Shown: positions 1 to 6,667 of the stretch, one piece after another
Layout: each line of letters opens with the position of its first letter
Numbering within the stretch: the stretch's first letter is position 1
Source: Thioalkalivibrio nitratireducens
Lineage (GTDB): Bacteria; Pseudomonadota; Gammaproteobacteria; Ectothiorhodospirales; Ectothiorhodospiraceae
DNA length: 14,088 bases
NCBI GenBank assembly: GCA_011390385.1
Contig: JAABSN010000083.1
Location: forward strand, 1 to 14,088
Reading direction: 5' to 3'
Made by a program: the position numbers and the translations under genes
The notes under the pieces: generated by a model
What the model was told of the DNA's origin: nothing
The model's database searches: none
The model's input: only the letters and a program-made list of their open reading frames with translations

Positions 1-1940
1 TGAACCGCGTCGGCCTGCTCGATCGGATCGATGCCCGGCTGGAGGCGCCCGGACAGGCCGAGGCGCTGGAAGCCCTGCTTCCGACCGGGCTGGACCTGGT
101 GCCGGTCGCGGCCCGGGATGCCGCGGCACGGGAACTGGCGCAGGCCTTTCGGATCAACCTCACCGCGATGAGTCTGCTGGCGCTGCTGATCGCCGCCTTT
201 CTGATTTACAACACCCAGACGTTCTCGGTGCTGCGCCGGCTCGAGGTCCTGGCGAGCCTGCGCCTGCTCGGTGTAAGCCGGGAACAGGTGGTCGGAATCG
301 TACTGTTCGAAGCCCTGCTGGTGGGTCTGATCGGGACCGTGTTGGGTGCGTTGGCCGGGGTCTGGCTGGCGCAGGGTCTGGTGGGGCAGGTGGCGCGCAC
401 GGTGTCCGATCACTTCTTCGTGGTGGCGGTCACGGCGGTCGAGCCACGGCCGCTGGCGTTGGTCGCGATCGTCGCGCTGGGTGTGGGCCTGTCGTTGCTG
501 GCGGCGCTTGCCCCGGCCTGGGAGGCGGCGCGCGGGCGGGGGATCGGCTCGTCCGGTCGCGCGGCGCTGGAACGCCGGGCCCACGGTCTGACCGGCCTCC
601 TCTTTCTTGCCGGCGTGCTGGCGCTGCTGCTGGGTGCCGCGATCGCGGCGCTCGGTCTGGGGGCGCTGGTCGGAGGCTTCGTGGCCCTGTTCCTGATGAT
701 CACCGGATTCCTGCTGCTCCTGCCGCGCCTGCTTGCGGCAGGCCTGCGCTGGCTCGGCGGACCGCTGGCGGAGCGCTTCGACTGGCCGTTGCCGCGACTG
801 GCGGGGCGCAGTCTGGAGCGCAGCCTGTCGCGCAGCGGCCCCGCGGTGGTCGCCCTGACCCTGGCGCTGGCGGCGGCGATCGGGGTCAGCGTGCTGGTCG
901 GCAGCTTCCGCGTGAGTGTCTCGGTCTGGTTGGGCCAGACCCTTACTTCGGACGTCTACGTGGTTTCCGCCAGTCCGGCTTCCGCGCGCGGCTCCGCCTG
1001 GTTGCCGGGACACTGGGCCGAGACGATGGCGTCCTGGCCCGAGGTGGACACGGTCAGTACCGGGGCCACGGTGGACGCAGTCTCGGGGCGTGGCTTGATC
1101 CAGCTGTTCGTGTTGCGCCCGCACCCGGACTGGCTGCAGCACCTGCCGCTGATGGAGGGAAACGCCGCCGGTCTGGATACGCGCCTGCGTGACACGGATG
1201 CAGTCCTGATCACCGAGGGTTTCGCTGCGCATCAGGATCTGCGCGTCGGCGACCGCCTGGAGATCACGACCCCGCAGGGCCGGCGCACCTTTGACGTCGC
1301 CGGTGTCTACCGCGACTACAGCAACCCTGGCGGCACGGTATTGATGCGCGCCGAGCGCTATCACGGCGGCTCCGTACCCGGGTTCGGCTCGATGGGCCTG
1401 CGCGCGGCCGACGGGGTGCTGCTGGAGACCCTGGAGGCGCGGGTCGAGAACTGGCTGCAGGACCAGGATACGCCGGCCCTGGTCACCCGTCCGGACGCCA
1501 TCGAGACCGAGTCCATGGCCATCTTCGACCGGACCTTCGCGATCACGCACCTGTTGCGGGCGATCACCCTGCTGGTGGCCTTCGTCGCGATCCTGAGCGC
1601 GCTGGTGGCGCTGCAGATGGAGCGCGCGCGGGAATATGCGGTGCTGCGCAGCACCGGTCTGCTGCCCTCGGGAGTGTTGCGCCTGGTCTTCCTGCAGGGT
1701 GCGTTGCTGGGTCTTTTCGCGGCGCTGGTGGCAATCCCGCTGGGCCTGGGCATGGGCTGGATGCTGATCGAGGTGATCAACCGCGAGGCCTTCGGCTGGC
1801 GCATGGACGTGCTGTTGCCAGTGACTCCGCTGGCGGAGAACCTCGTTCTCGGCCTCGGAGCCGCGCTGCTCGCTTCGATCTATCCGGCCTGGCGGCTGGC
1901 TCGGATGCCGCTGGTGCCGGCGCTGCGGGTGACGTCATGA
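1..1940 (+). CDS. FtsX-family ABC transporter permease (5' truncated by window edge)
   Basis: The reading frame is open from the first complete codon at base 3, so the gene begins before the window; about 645 residues are visible. The product is an inner-membrane permease of the FtsX/MacB type, which normally works with a separate ATPase to move lipids, lipoproteins or peptides rather than small solutes. Visible in order: a first FtsX-like block with three hydrophobic spans (about residues 50-175, with the cytoplasmic stretch LEVLASLRLLGVSREQV), two central spans (about 195-245), another span near 280-305, a soluble presumably periplasmic domain (about 310-510), and a C-terminal FtsX block with three or four spans containing REYAVLRSTGLLPSGVL. 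The two-block architecture with ten or so spans fits the long (about 800 aa) AttF/AttG or YbbP-like permeases. The stop overlaps a potential ATG of the next gene (ATGA), so coupling with the AttH-like lipoprotein is likely. The ATPase gene is presumably upstream, outside the window. Family assignment is firm; substrate is unknown. Confidence 0.9.
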   Translation, partial: NRVGLLDRIDARLEAPGQAEALEALLPTGLDLVPVAARDAAARELAQAFRINLTAMSLLALLIAAFLIYNTQTFSVLRRLEVLASLRLLGVSREQVVGIVLFEALLVGLIGTVLGALAGVWLAQGLVGQVARTVSDHFFVVAVTAVEPRPLALVAIVALGVGLSLLAALAPAWEAARGRGIGSSGRAALERRAHGLTGLLFLAGVLALLLGAAIAALGLGALVGGFVALFLMITGFLLLLPRLLAAGLRWLGGPLAERFDWPLPRLAGRSLERSLSRSGPAVVALTLALAAAIGVSVLVGSFRVSVSVWLGQTLTSDVYVVSASPASARGSAWLPGHWAETMASWPEVDTVSTGATVDAVSGRGLIQLFVLRPHPDWLQHLPLMEGNAAGLDTRLRDTDAVLITEGFAAHQDLRVGDRLEITTPQGRRTFDVAGVYRDYSNPGGTVLMRAERYHGGSVPGFGSMGLRAADGVLLETLEARVENWLQDQDTPALVTRPDAIETESMAIFDRTFAITHLLRAITLLVAFVAILSALVALQMERAREYAVLRSTGLLPSGVLRLVFLQGALLGLFAALVAIPLGLGMGWMLIEVINREAFGWRMDVLLPVTPLAENLVLGLGAALLASIYPAWRLARMPLVPALRVTS

Positions 1941-1942
1941 CG

Positions 1943-1947
1943 GGAGG
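1943..1947 (+). promoter_or_regulatory. Shine-Dalgarno GGAGG deciding the lipoprotein start
   Basis: GGAGG lies 7 bases before the in-frame ATG at 1955. The earlier in-frame ATG at 1937 overlaps the permease stop and would place charged residues plus this SD inside the coding region. The 1955 start gives a cleaner signal peptide. Confidence 0.6.
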
Positions 1948-1954
1948 GCGGCAC

Positions 1955-3124
1955 ATGCAGCGCAGGTTCCGCAGCGGTTTCACGTTGCTCGGGACGATCG
2001 GATCGATGCTGCTGGCACTGGTTGCTGCGGGCTGTGCGCCGGAACCTGCTTCGGTCTCGGACGCGGAAGAGACCGTGACCCGGCTCACCGAGGCCCTGGG
2101 TGGCGCGGATACCGAAGGATACCTGCGTGCGGAACGCCCCCGCGATTTCATGTTTCCCGCGGATCATGGGCCGCATACGGGCTTTCGAAACGAGTGGTGG
2201 TACGTCACCGGGAATCTGGATGCGGAAAATGGCGATCGGTTCGGATTTCACATCACCTTCTTCCGGGTTGCGCTGGCGCCCCGTTTCGAGGGGGACGAGG
2301 CGTTCCGGGAATCACCCTGGTCGGCACGGCACATCTGGATGGCACACGCCGCGATCACCGATGTCGCCGGCCGCCGCCACGTTTCCGGGGAACGGTTCGC
2401 CCGTGAAGGAGCCGGGCTGGCCGGCGCGATCGACAATGGCGAGAAGGTCTGGCTGGAGGACTGGAGCCTGTCCGGAATGGACGAGGACACCTGGCGGCTG
2501 GTCCTGGACACCGGTCCGTATGCCTTGAACCTTGAACTGGTGCCGGCTCGAGGGCCGGTGCTGCAGGGTGACGATGGCCTCAGCCAGAAGGGCAGGGAAC
2601 CCGGCAATGCCTCGTACTACTATTCCGTGCCACGGATTGCGGTACGAGGCTCGATACGCAAGGAAGGCAAGGAACAGCCGGTTACCGGGCAGGCCTGGCT
2701 GGACCGGGAATGGAGCACCAGCGCGCTCGACGAGGATCAGGTCGGCTGGGACTGGTTCGCACTGCAACTCGATGACGGCACCGACATCATGTATTACCAG
2801 TTGCGGCGTTCCGACGGTTCATCGGACCCCCTTTCCAAGGGTCGCTGGATGCCGGCGGACGGACCGGACCGCCTGCTGCAGCCGGACGATGTCGAGCTGG
2901 TTCCGCTGCGCTATTCGCGGATGGCCTCGGGCAGGCGCTACCCGGTGGCGTGGCGTCTGTCATTGCCGGCGTTCGACACGGATCTGCGGATCGAGGCGGT
3001 GCTGGACCAGCAGGAGATGCAGTCGTTCATCCCCTACTGGGAGGGTGCGGTGGATATCCGCGATCCGGACGGCTCCCGCCTGGGCCGCGGTTTCGTCGAA
3101 CTCACCGGCTACGACGAGCCATGA
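1955..3124 (+). CDS. AttH/CrtC-like lipocalin-domain lipoprotein
   Basis: Predicted 389-aa lipoprotein. The start at 1955 is chosen for its GGAGG SD; 1937 is the alternative. A basic n-region (MQRRFR) and hydrophobic core end in a lipobox-like VAAGC with Cys27, followed by Ala-Pro, so outer-membrane sorting is likely. The mature part matches the AttH / carotenoid 1,2-hydratase (CrtC) fold family of two lipocalin-like domains: the diagnostic DHG...EWWYVTGNL block is near residues 70-86, and a second conserved block (AWLDREWS then GWDWFALQLDDG) lies in the C-terminal half. Despite frequent database labels as 'carotenoid 1,2-hydratase', homologues beside FtsX-type permeases resemble AttH of the AttEFGH transporter and probably bind a hydrophobic ligand. 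No carotenoid genes are nearby, so hydratase activity is not supported. It follows the permease by 14 bp and is probably co-transcribed with it. Confidence 0.85.
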   Translation: MQRRFRSGFTLLGTIGSMLLALVAAGCAPEPASVSDAEETVTRLTEALGGADTEGYLRAERPRDFMFPADHGPHTGFRNEWWYVTGNLDAENGDRFGFHITFFRVALAPRFEGDEAFRESPWSARHIWMAHAAITDVAGRRHVSGERFAREGAGLAGAIDNGEKVWLEDWSLSGMDEDTWRLVLDTGPYALNLELVPARGPVLQGDDGLSQKGREPGNASYYYSVPRIAVRGSIRKEGKEQPVTGQAWLDREWSTSALDEDQVGWDWFALQLDDGTDIMYYQLRRSDGSSDPLSKGRWMPADGPDRLLQPDDVELVPLRYSRMASGRRYPVAWRLSLPAFDTDLRIEAVLDQQEMQSFIPYWEGAVDIRDPDGSRLGRGFVELTGYDEP

Positions 3125-3149
3125 ACGGAATTCCTCGTCGGTTGCGCCC

Positions 3150-3259
3150 CGTAGGGTGCCAATGAGCGCAGCGAATTGCGCCGTTTCGGCGTCGGGAATA
3201 CACGGGAAGCGGGTCGGCCTTCCCGGTGCGGTTCGGCTTGCGCCTCACGGCACCCTACG
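3150..3259. repeat. Composite inverted repeat element A (type 1 unit, spacer, inverted type 2 unit)
   Basis: Its ends are the perfect 11-bp inverted repeat CGTAGGGTGCC (3150-3160) and GGCACCCTACG (3249-3259). The left unit (3150-3183) continues AATGAGCGCAGCGAATTGCG and is here called type 1. The right unit (about 3224-3259), read on the minus strand, continues GTGAGGCGCAAGCCGAACCG and is called type 2. About 40 bp of spacer separate them. Closely related composites occur at 11426-11541 and 13943-14043. It begins 25 bp after the lipoprotein stop. Each unit can itself fold (GGTGCCAAT against ATTGCGCC with one bulge), which is REP-like. Confidence 0.85.
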
Positions 3260-3284
3260 TCACTTGCCGCGCTGCCGTGCGCTG

Positions 3285-3318
3285 CGTAGGGTGCCAATGA
3301 GCGGAGCGAATTGCGCCG
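3285..3318 (+). repeat. Solo type 1 repeat unit B
   Basis: This is a second copy of the type 1 half-unit, 25 bp after element A. It differs from the unit at 3150-3183 by a single base over 34 bp (GAGCGGAGCG in place of GAGCGCAGCG). No inverted type 2 partner follows, so it looks like a solo or truncated copy. Confidence 0.8.
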
Positions 3319-3376
3319 CGTTGGCGTGGCTCATGTGAAACCGTGGAAAACCCGGGCCGGCATTGGCTCTCGTGGG

Positions 3377-3568
3377 TCACCAGTCCAATTCGTCCAGCGA
3401 ATGACTGTCGTCAAGATCATCGTGAAGGCGGTTGCGCAGTGCCCGTTGCTCCAGCAGTCGCTCCAGTGAGCGCCGGGCCGCCAGCGGGTTGACCAGGGGC
3501 CGTGGCGCGGTGCTCGCCTCCGGCAGATCGTCATCGAAGTCCATGGCAAGGTCGTCGGTCAAGTTCAT
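3377..3568 (-). CDS. Small acidic protein, possibly PA3496 family
   Basis: 63-residue protein with acidic ends (DDLAMDFDDDLPE and DDLDDSHSLDELDW) around a basic, Arg/Leu-rich presumed helix (LAARRSLERLLEQRALRNRL). The acid-basic helix-acid pattern and length resemble the small 'PA3496 family putative envelope integrity' proteins of gammaproteobacteria, but the match is by eye and only moderate. The ATG at 3568 has an AGGA Shine-Dalgarno five bases upstream on the minus strand, and a plausible promoter lies further up. These support a real gene rather than chance. It is divergent from msrP with 194 bp between the starts. It has no signal peptide or membrane span and is probably cytoplasmic. 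Confidence 0.65.
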   Translation of the reverse strand: MNLTDDLAMDFDDDLPEASTAPRPLVNPLAARRSLERLLEQRALRNRLHDDLDDSHSLDELDW

Positions 3569-3596
3569 GTTTTCCTGTCTCTCGAGATTTCGTGGA

Positions 3597-3641
3597 TTTT
3601 CTGCCCTTATAAGCGTTTACTCATGGAGCGCAAGCAGAAAA
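3597..3641. repeat. Inverted repeat TTTTCTGC / GCAGAAAA around a promoter
   Basis: A perfect 8-bp inverted repeat, TTTTCTGC at 3597-3604 and GCAGAAAA at 3634-3641, is separated by 29 bp in the AT-rich region between the small acidic gene and msrP. The arms flank the predicted minus-strand promoter of the small gene, so it could be a paired operator. No regulator is identified and chance is possible. Confidence 0.4.
3606..3633 (-). promoter_or_regulatory. Predicted sigma70-type promoter of the small acidic gene
   Basis: On the minus strand, TTGCGC (3628-3633), 16 bp spacing, then TATAAG (3606-3611). The -10 matches five of six consensus bases; the -35 matches three. It would give a leader of roughly 30 nt before the ATG at 3568. 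No equally convincing msrP promoter was found on the plus strand in the same region (3569-3762), although that gap is clearly richer in A+T than its surroundings. Confidence 0.45.
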
Positions 3642-3762
3642 AACTTATGCGGTATTAACTGAGTTTATTTGTCAGAAATAGACCGCTGCATCGAACTTGC
3701 CTGCGGGTGACCAGTCTCAACGAAACCAGCCGGTTACGGATACCCAAGCCCTGAGGACTCCC

Positions 3763-4704
3763 ATGTTGATTCGCAGACACGTCCGGTCGGAACCGAGATC
3801 CAGCGAGATCACCCCCAGAGAGGTCTATGTCGCGCGCCGTAATTTCATGCGTGGCGGTCTTGCCCTCGGAGCAGGTCTGCTGCTGCCCGGGCTGGCTCAG
3901 ACCCAGGGCGAGAGTGGTCTGGAGTTCACCCCGGGCCCGTTCTCGACCGACGAGTCGAAGACGCCCTGGGAAGACGTGACCACCTACAACAACTTCTACG
4001 AACTCGGCACGGGCAAGTCCGATCCGTCCCGCAACGCCGCGATGCTTCGTACCGAGCCCTGGTCGGTCGTCGTCGACGGTGCCTGCGCCAACCCCGGACG
4101 CCATGCACTCGAGGAATTTCTGAAACCCCACGCGCTGGAGGAACGGATCTACCGCCTGCGCTGCGTCGAGGGCTGGTCGATGGTGATTCCCTGGGTCGGG
4201 TTCGAGCTGAACCAGGTGTTGAAACGGGCGGAACCCACGGGATCGGCGCGCTACGTGGCCTTCGAAACGATCATGGATCCCGAAAACCTGCCCGGACAAC
4301 AGCGCCCGGTGCTGCAGTGGCCTTACACGGAAGGTCTACGGCTGGACGAGGCCATGCACCCGCTGACCATTCTCGCCGTAGGCCTGTACGGCGAGGAGCT
4401 TCCGAATCAGAACGGGGCGCCACTGCGGTTGGTCGTGCCCTGGAAATACGGTTTCAAGAGCATCAAGTCGATCGTTCGCATCACCCTGACCGAGGAAGAA
4501 CCCCCGACCGCCTGGAATCAGGCGCAGCCGAAGGAATACGGCTTCTACAGTAACGTGAACCCCGAGGTGGCCCACCCGCGCTGGTCGCAGCGCACCGAAC
4601 GCCGTATCGGCGAGTTCCGCCGGCGCCGAACCGAGATGTTCAACGGTTACAGTGACGAGGTGGCGGGTCTGTACGCGGGAATGGACCTGAAGAAGTACTT
4701 CTGA
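3763..4704 (+). CDS. msrP: Protein-methionine-sulfoxide reductase catalytic subunit MsrP (YedY)
   Basis: 314-aa periplasmic molybdenum-cofactor enzyme that reduces methionine sulfoxide in oxidised envelope proteins, receiving electrons from the membrane partner MsrQ. The ATG at 3763 is chosen because GAGGA (3753-3757) precedes it by 5 bases; a longer frame from TTG 3697 lacks such a site. A twin-arginine signal is visible (ARRNFMRGG, Arg25-Arg26, then a hydrophobic run [13 protein letters not shown]), as expected for a protein exported folded with its cofactor. The mature part carries [16 protein letters not shown] and the molybdenum-ligand region [14 protein letters not shown] with Cys134, which corresponds to the Mo-coordinating cysteine of E. 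coli Msr[16 protein letters not shown] is also typical of the family. Length agrees with E. coli MsrP (about 334 aa). It is followed by msrQ after 69 bp. Confidence 0.96.
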   Translation: MLIRRHVRSEPRSSEITPREVYVARRNFMRGGLALGAGLLLPGLAQTQGESGLEFTPGPFSTDESKTPWEDVTTYNNFYELGTGKSDPSRNAAMLRTEPWSVVVDGACANPGRHALEEFLKPHALEERIYRLRCVEGWSMVIPWVGFELNQVLKRAEPTGSARYVAFETIMDPENLPGQQRPVLQWPYTEGLRLDEAMHPLTILAVGLYGEELPNQNGAPLRLVVPWKYGFKSIKSIVRITLTEEEPPTAWNQAQPKEYGFYSNVNPEVAHPRWSQRTERRIGEFRRRRTEMFNGYSDEVAGLYAGMDLKKYF

Positions 4705-4773
4705 TTCCTTGCGTTACAGTTTGATTCTAAAAGTGTTACTCTTTCGGGTTCCTGGTAGCGAAGGCCGCAGCTC

Positions 4774-5457
4774 GTGAGCACCGCGTCACCTGCAACCCGT
4801 GCCCGCCACGGCCGGCGCAGCGGCAGGGCCCAGCAATGGCCGCGCGTACTGTGGTGGCTGGTGCTGCTTGCAGGCCTTTCGCCGGCATTGTGGCTCGCCG
4901 CCCGGACCGCGGGGGCTTTCGGGGGGCTCGGGGTCAACCCGATCGAAACACTGCTCAGGGACTCCGGTACCTACACGATCATCCTGCTGCTGACGGCGCT
5001 GGCGGTGACACCGCTGCGACGGATCACCGGGCTGGCCCCGATCCTGCGGCTGCGGCGCATGATCGGTCTGCTGGCCTTCGGCTATGCAACCGCGCACTTC
5101 CTGATCTGGTTCGGCGTCGATCTCTTCTTCGACTGGCAACTGATCATCGAGGACCTGACCACCCGGCCGTTCGTGATGGCCGGGTTCGCCGCCTGGATCA
5201 TACTGCTGTTGCTCGCGGCGACCTCCACCCGCACCGCGATGACCCTGTTGAAGCGCAATTGGACCCGGCTGCACCGACTGGTGTACCTGGCGGGCATCCT
5301 GGGGATCGTGCACATCGTCTGGCTGACACGGGCCGACTACCGCGAGGCCTTCCTCTATGCCCTGGCCCTTACCACCCTTCTGGGGATGCGCCTGTTCTGG
5401 GCCTTGCGTAATCCGCGAAGAATCCGCGGGGAACCCGCGCGAAATGGGGCGGGCTGA
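4774..5457 (+). CDS. msrQ: MsrQ (YedZ), heme-binding membrane subunit of the MsrPQ system
   Basis: 227-aa integral inner-membrane b-type heme protein of the ferric reductase-like family that passes electrons from the respiratory chain or flavin reductase to MsrP. Several hydrophobic spans are visible: about residues 25-43, 65-80, 97-115, 133-150, 168-184 and 190-207. Candidate heme-ligand histidines are His108 (YATAHFLIW), His167 (TRLHRLVYLAG) and His180 (GIVHIVW), at the positions expected for the family. The GTG at 4774 is the only convenient start; its ribosome site is weak. A positively charged N-terminal tail (RARHGRRSGR) precedes the first span. The 69-bp gap after msrP holds an AT-rich stretch but no clear promoter or terminator, so co-transcription is likely. 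The last codons contain a short hairpin, CGCGGG-GAA-CCCGCG (5425-5439). Confidence 0.95.
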   Translation: MSTASPATRARHGRRSGRAQQWPRVLWWLVLLAGLSPALWLAARTAGAFGGLGVNPIETLLRDSGTYTIILLLTALAVTPLRRITGLAPILRLRRMIGLLAFGYATAHFLIWFGVDLFFDWQLIIEDLTTRPFVMAGFAAWIILLLLAATSTRTAMTLLKRNWTRLHRLVYLAGILGIVHIVWLTRADYREAFLYALALTTLLGMRLFWALRNPRRIRGEPARNGAG

Positions 5458-5467
5458 TCGGCACGGC

Positions 5468-5473
5468 TATACT
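5468..5473 (+). promoter_or_regulatory. Possible -10 element TATACT
   Basis: TATACT lies 32 bases before the GTG at 5506 and matches five of six -10 consensus bases. No good -35 hexamer is seen 16-18 bp upstream (GC-rich msrQ 3' end), so this is tentative. Confidence 0.3.
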
Positions 5474-5495
5474 TTGTGTTTGTTGTCAGTGTGCC

Positions 5496-5500
5496 GGAGA
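5496..5500 (+). promoter_or_regulatory. Shine-Dalgarno GGAGA deciding the start at GTG 5506
   Basis: GGAGA lies 5 bases before GTG 5506. An in-frame GTG at 5476 has no such site and sits directly beside the possible -10 element, so the shorter protein is preferred. Confidence 0.55.
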
Positions 5501-5505
5501 AAGTC

Positions 5506-6132
5506 GTGACTCGTTTTACCCTGGAATTGCATCCGCGCGCGCCCGAGAATCCGGAACATCAGCGGGTATCGGTTCATGCCGAGGGGGATCTCCCGGAGTA
5601 TGGGCAGGTCTGGGTGTGGGACATGCTCTATGCCCAGCAGCTGTTCGCGCTGGGTGACAGCCCGCTCGCTGCGGAGCTGCGCGAGACCCTGGAGCTCTGG
5701 GCGGTGAACATGTCGAGCAAGGTTTTCCAGCCGTGGGACCATATCCGCCTGAAGGGACATTTGCGGCTGTCGGAGAACCTGGAACTGGTCAGGCCGTTGC
5801 CCGGTGAGGATTCGGCCGCACCGGAACCCGGACAGATCGTCGAGCTTCAGGTCGATGGAGCCGCGGGCGATCTGCCCCGAATCCGCGTGAGCCCGGATAT
5901 CCTGCCGCACGAGGCCCGCCATGCGCTGGTGCTGGCAATGGCGCAGTACTTCATTGCCCAGAACGACATGTTCGCCCGGGAGTTGCCCATTCACCTGCTT
6001 GCATTCCGCAAGTACCACGCCGACATCAACCTGCCGCAGACCGCGGCGGCGGCCGAGGAGGCCCCGTTCTACGCGATCCAGAAGGCCATGGAGTACTTCC
6101 AGAGCGCAGGTGGCGCACAGGGACAGTCCTGA
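5506..6132 (+). CDS. Conserved-looking hypothetical protein, 208 aa
   Basis: I do not recognise this family with confidence. The protein has no signal peptide or membrane span and looks like a soluble alpha/beta protein. It begins with a strand-like segment (TRFTLELHPRAPENPEHQRVSV), then a tryptophan-rich helix (VWVWDMLYAQQLFALG), a second helix (LAAELRETLELWAVNM), a beta-rich centre and a C-terminal helical half (PHEARHALVLAMAQYFIAQND, then EEAPFYAIQKAMEYFQSAGG). The PHEARHALVLAMAQ stretch carries no HExxH-type metal motif, so an enzymatic role is not evident. The start GTG 5506 is chosen by its SD. It stands 48 bp after msrQ with its own possible -10 box and is followed by a non-coding gap with stem-loops, so it may be monocistronic. 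GC and codon use look like those of its neighbours. Confidence 0.8.
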   Translation: MTRFTLELHPRAPENPEHQRVSVHAEGDLPEYGQVWVWDMLYAQQLFALGDSPLAAELRETLELWAVNMSSKVFQPWDHIRLKGHLRLSENLELVRPLPGEDSAAPEPGQIVELQVDGAAGDLPRIRVSPDILPHEARHALVLAMAQYFIAQNDMFARELPIHLLAFRKYHADINLPQTAAAAEEAPFYAIQKAMEYFQSAGGAQGQS

Positions 6133-6176
6133 GGGCTGCCTGGCTCGGCGCCGGCAAGGCACCAGCGGTTTGGGAA

Positions 6177-6219
6177 CCCCTGCTTCGCATCGTGCAGGGG
6201 GACCCGCGAAACCTCGGGT
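6177..6219 (+). terminator. Tandem stem-loops after the 208-aa gene (weak terminator candidate)
   Basis: Two consecutive inverted repeats: CCCCTGC (6177-6183) with GCAGGGG (6194-6200), loop 10; and ACCCG (6202-6206) with CGGGT (6215-6219), loop 8. There is no U-tract after them, so a classical rho-independent terminator is not proven. They occupy the 148-bp gap before the DUF2007 gene, in which no other gene is seen. Confidence 0.35.
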
Positions 6220-6221
6220 TC

Positions 6222-6251
6222 TGCACATGTGATCACTGGGTCCGGTATGCT
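6222..6251 (+). promoter_or_regulatory. Possible promoter of the DUF2007 gene
   Basis: TGCACA (6222-6227), 18 bp, TATGCT (6246-6251). Each hexamer matches four of six sigma70 consensus bases. The expected start of transcription is about 25 nt before the ATG at 6281. Weak by sequence alone. Confidence 0.3.
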
Positions 6252-6280
6252 TGTTATTCAGCCTTGGCCCGGAGGCATGC

Positions 6281-6610
6281 ATGAAAACCGTCTACACCGC
6301 AGCGGATCCGATCATGGCGGGCTTCATCGAAGGCGTGCTGCAGAACGCCGGCATTCGCGCGCACGTGATGCAGGCCGGCCTGTACGGCGCTGCCGGCGAG
6401 ATACCGCCGAACGAATGCTGGGCTCGTGTCGTGGTGGTGCATACCGAGCAGGCAGAGCAGGCGCGTGCGGTGATCAAGGAATATCTCGAGGCCGAGGCCG
6501 ACCCCGATGCCCGCGAGTGGAAGTGCCCCCGCTGCGGCGAACGCATCGAGGGCCAGTTCACCCAGTGCTGGAGCTGTGGCTACGAGCGGGAACCGCCGGC
6601 CCTGCGCTGA
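6281..6610 (+). CDS. DUF2007-family protein with C-terminal zinc ribbon
   Basis: 109-aa cytoplasmic protein. The N-terminal part (about residues 1-70, MKTVYTAADPIMAGFIEGVL, then GAAGEIPPNE and VVVVHTEQAEQARAVI) has the ferredoxin-like pattern of DUF2007, annotated as a putative signal-transducing or PII-like domain. The C-terminus has a zinc ribbon, CPRC at 82-85 and CWSC at 96-99, that probably binds one Zn(II). The combination is common among gammaproteobacterial DUF2007 proteins, but no biochemical role is established that I can name. The ATG at 6281 is preceded by GGAGG (6271-6275) with 5-base spacing, which excludes the upstream in-frame TTG at 6251. The Nudix gene follows after 57 bp on the same strand, so the two may form an operon. 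Confidence 0.88.
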   Translation: MKTVYTAADPIMAGFIEGVLQNAGIRAHVMQAGLYGAAGEIPPNECWARVVVVHTEQAEQARAVIKEYLEAEADPDAREWKCPRCGERIEGQFTQCWSCGYEREPPALR

Positions 6611-6667
6611 CCTCGAATGCTGCAGGTGTGCTGTCAGCCCTTCACATCTTCGAACCAGCCGTAGGCC

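Noticed and set aside
1955..3124. Carotenoid 1,2-hydratase activity for the AttH/CrtC-like protein
   Set aside because: It is a lipoprotein beside an ABC permease and no carotenoid genes are seen; the family label alone is not enough.
3150..3318. CRISPR-like array
   Set aside because: The units are inverted as well as direct, only three unit copies are present, spacing is irregular and there are no cas genes; it is a REP-like palindromic repeat.
5467..6282. 271-codon minus-strand open frame opposite the 208-aa gene
   Set aside because: The plus-strand gene has an SD and plausible secondary structure. The minus frame runs through the stem-loop gap and has no ribosome site.
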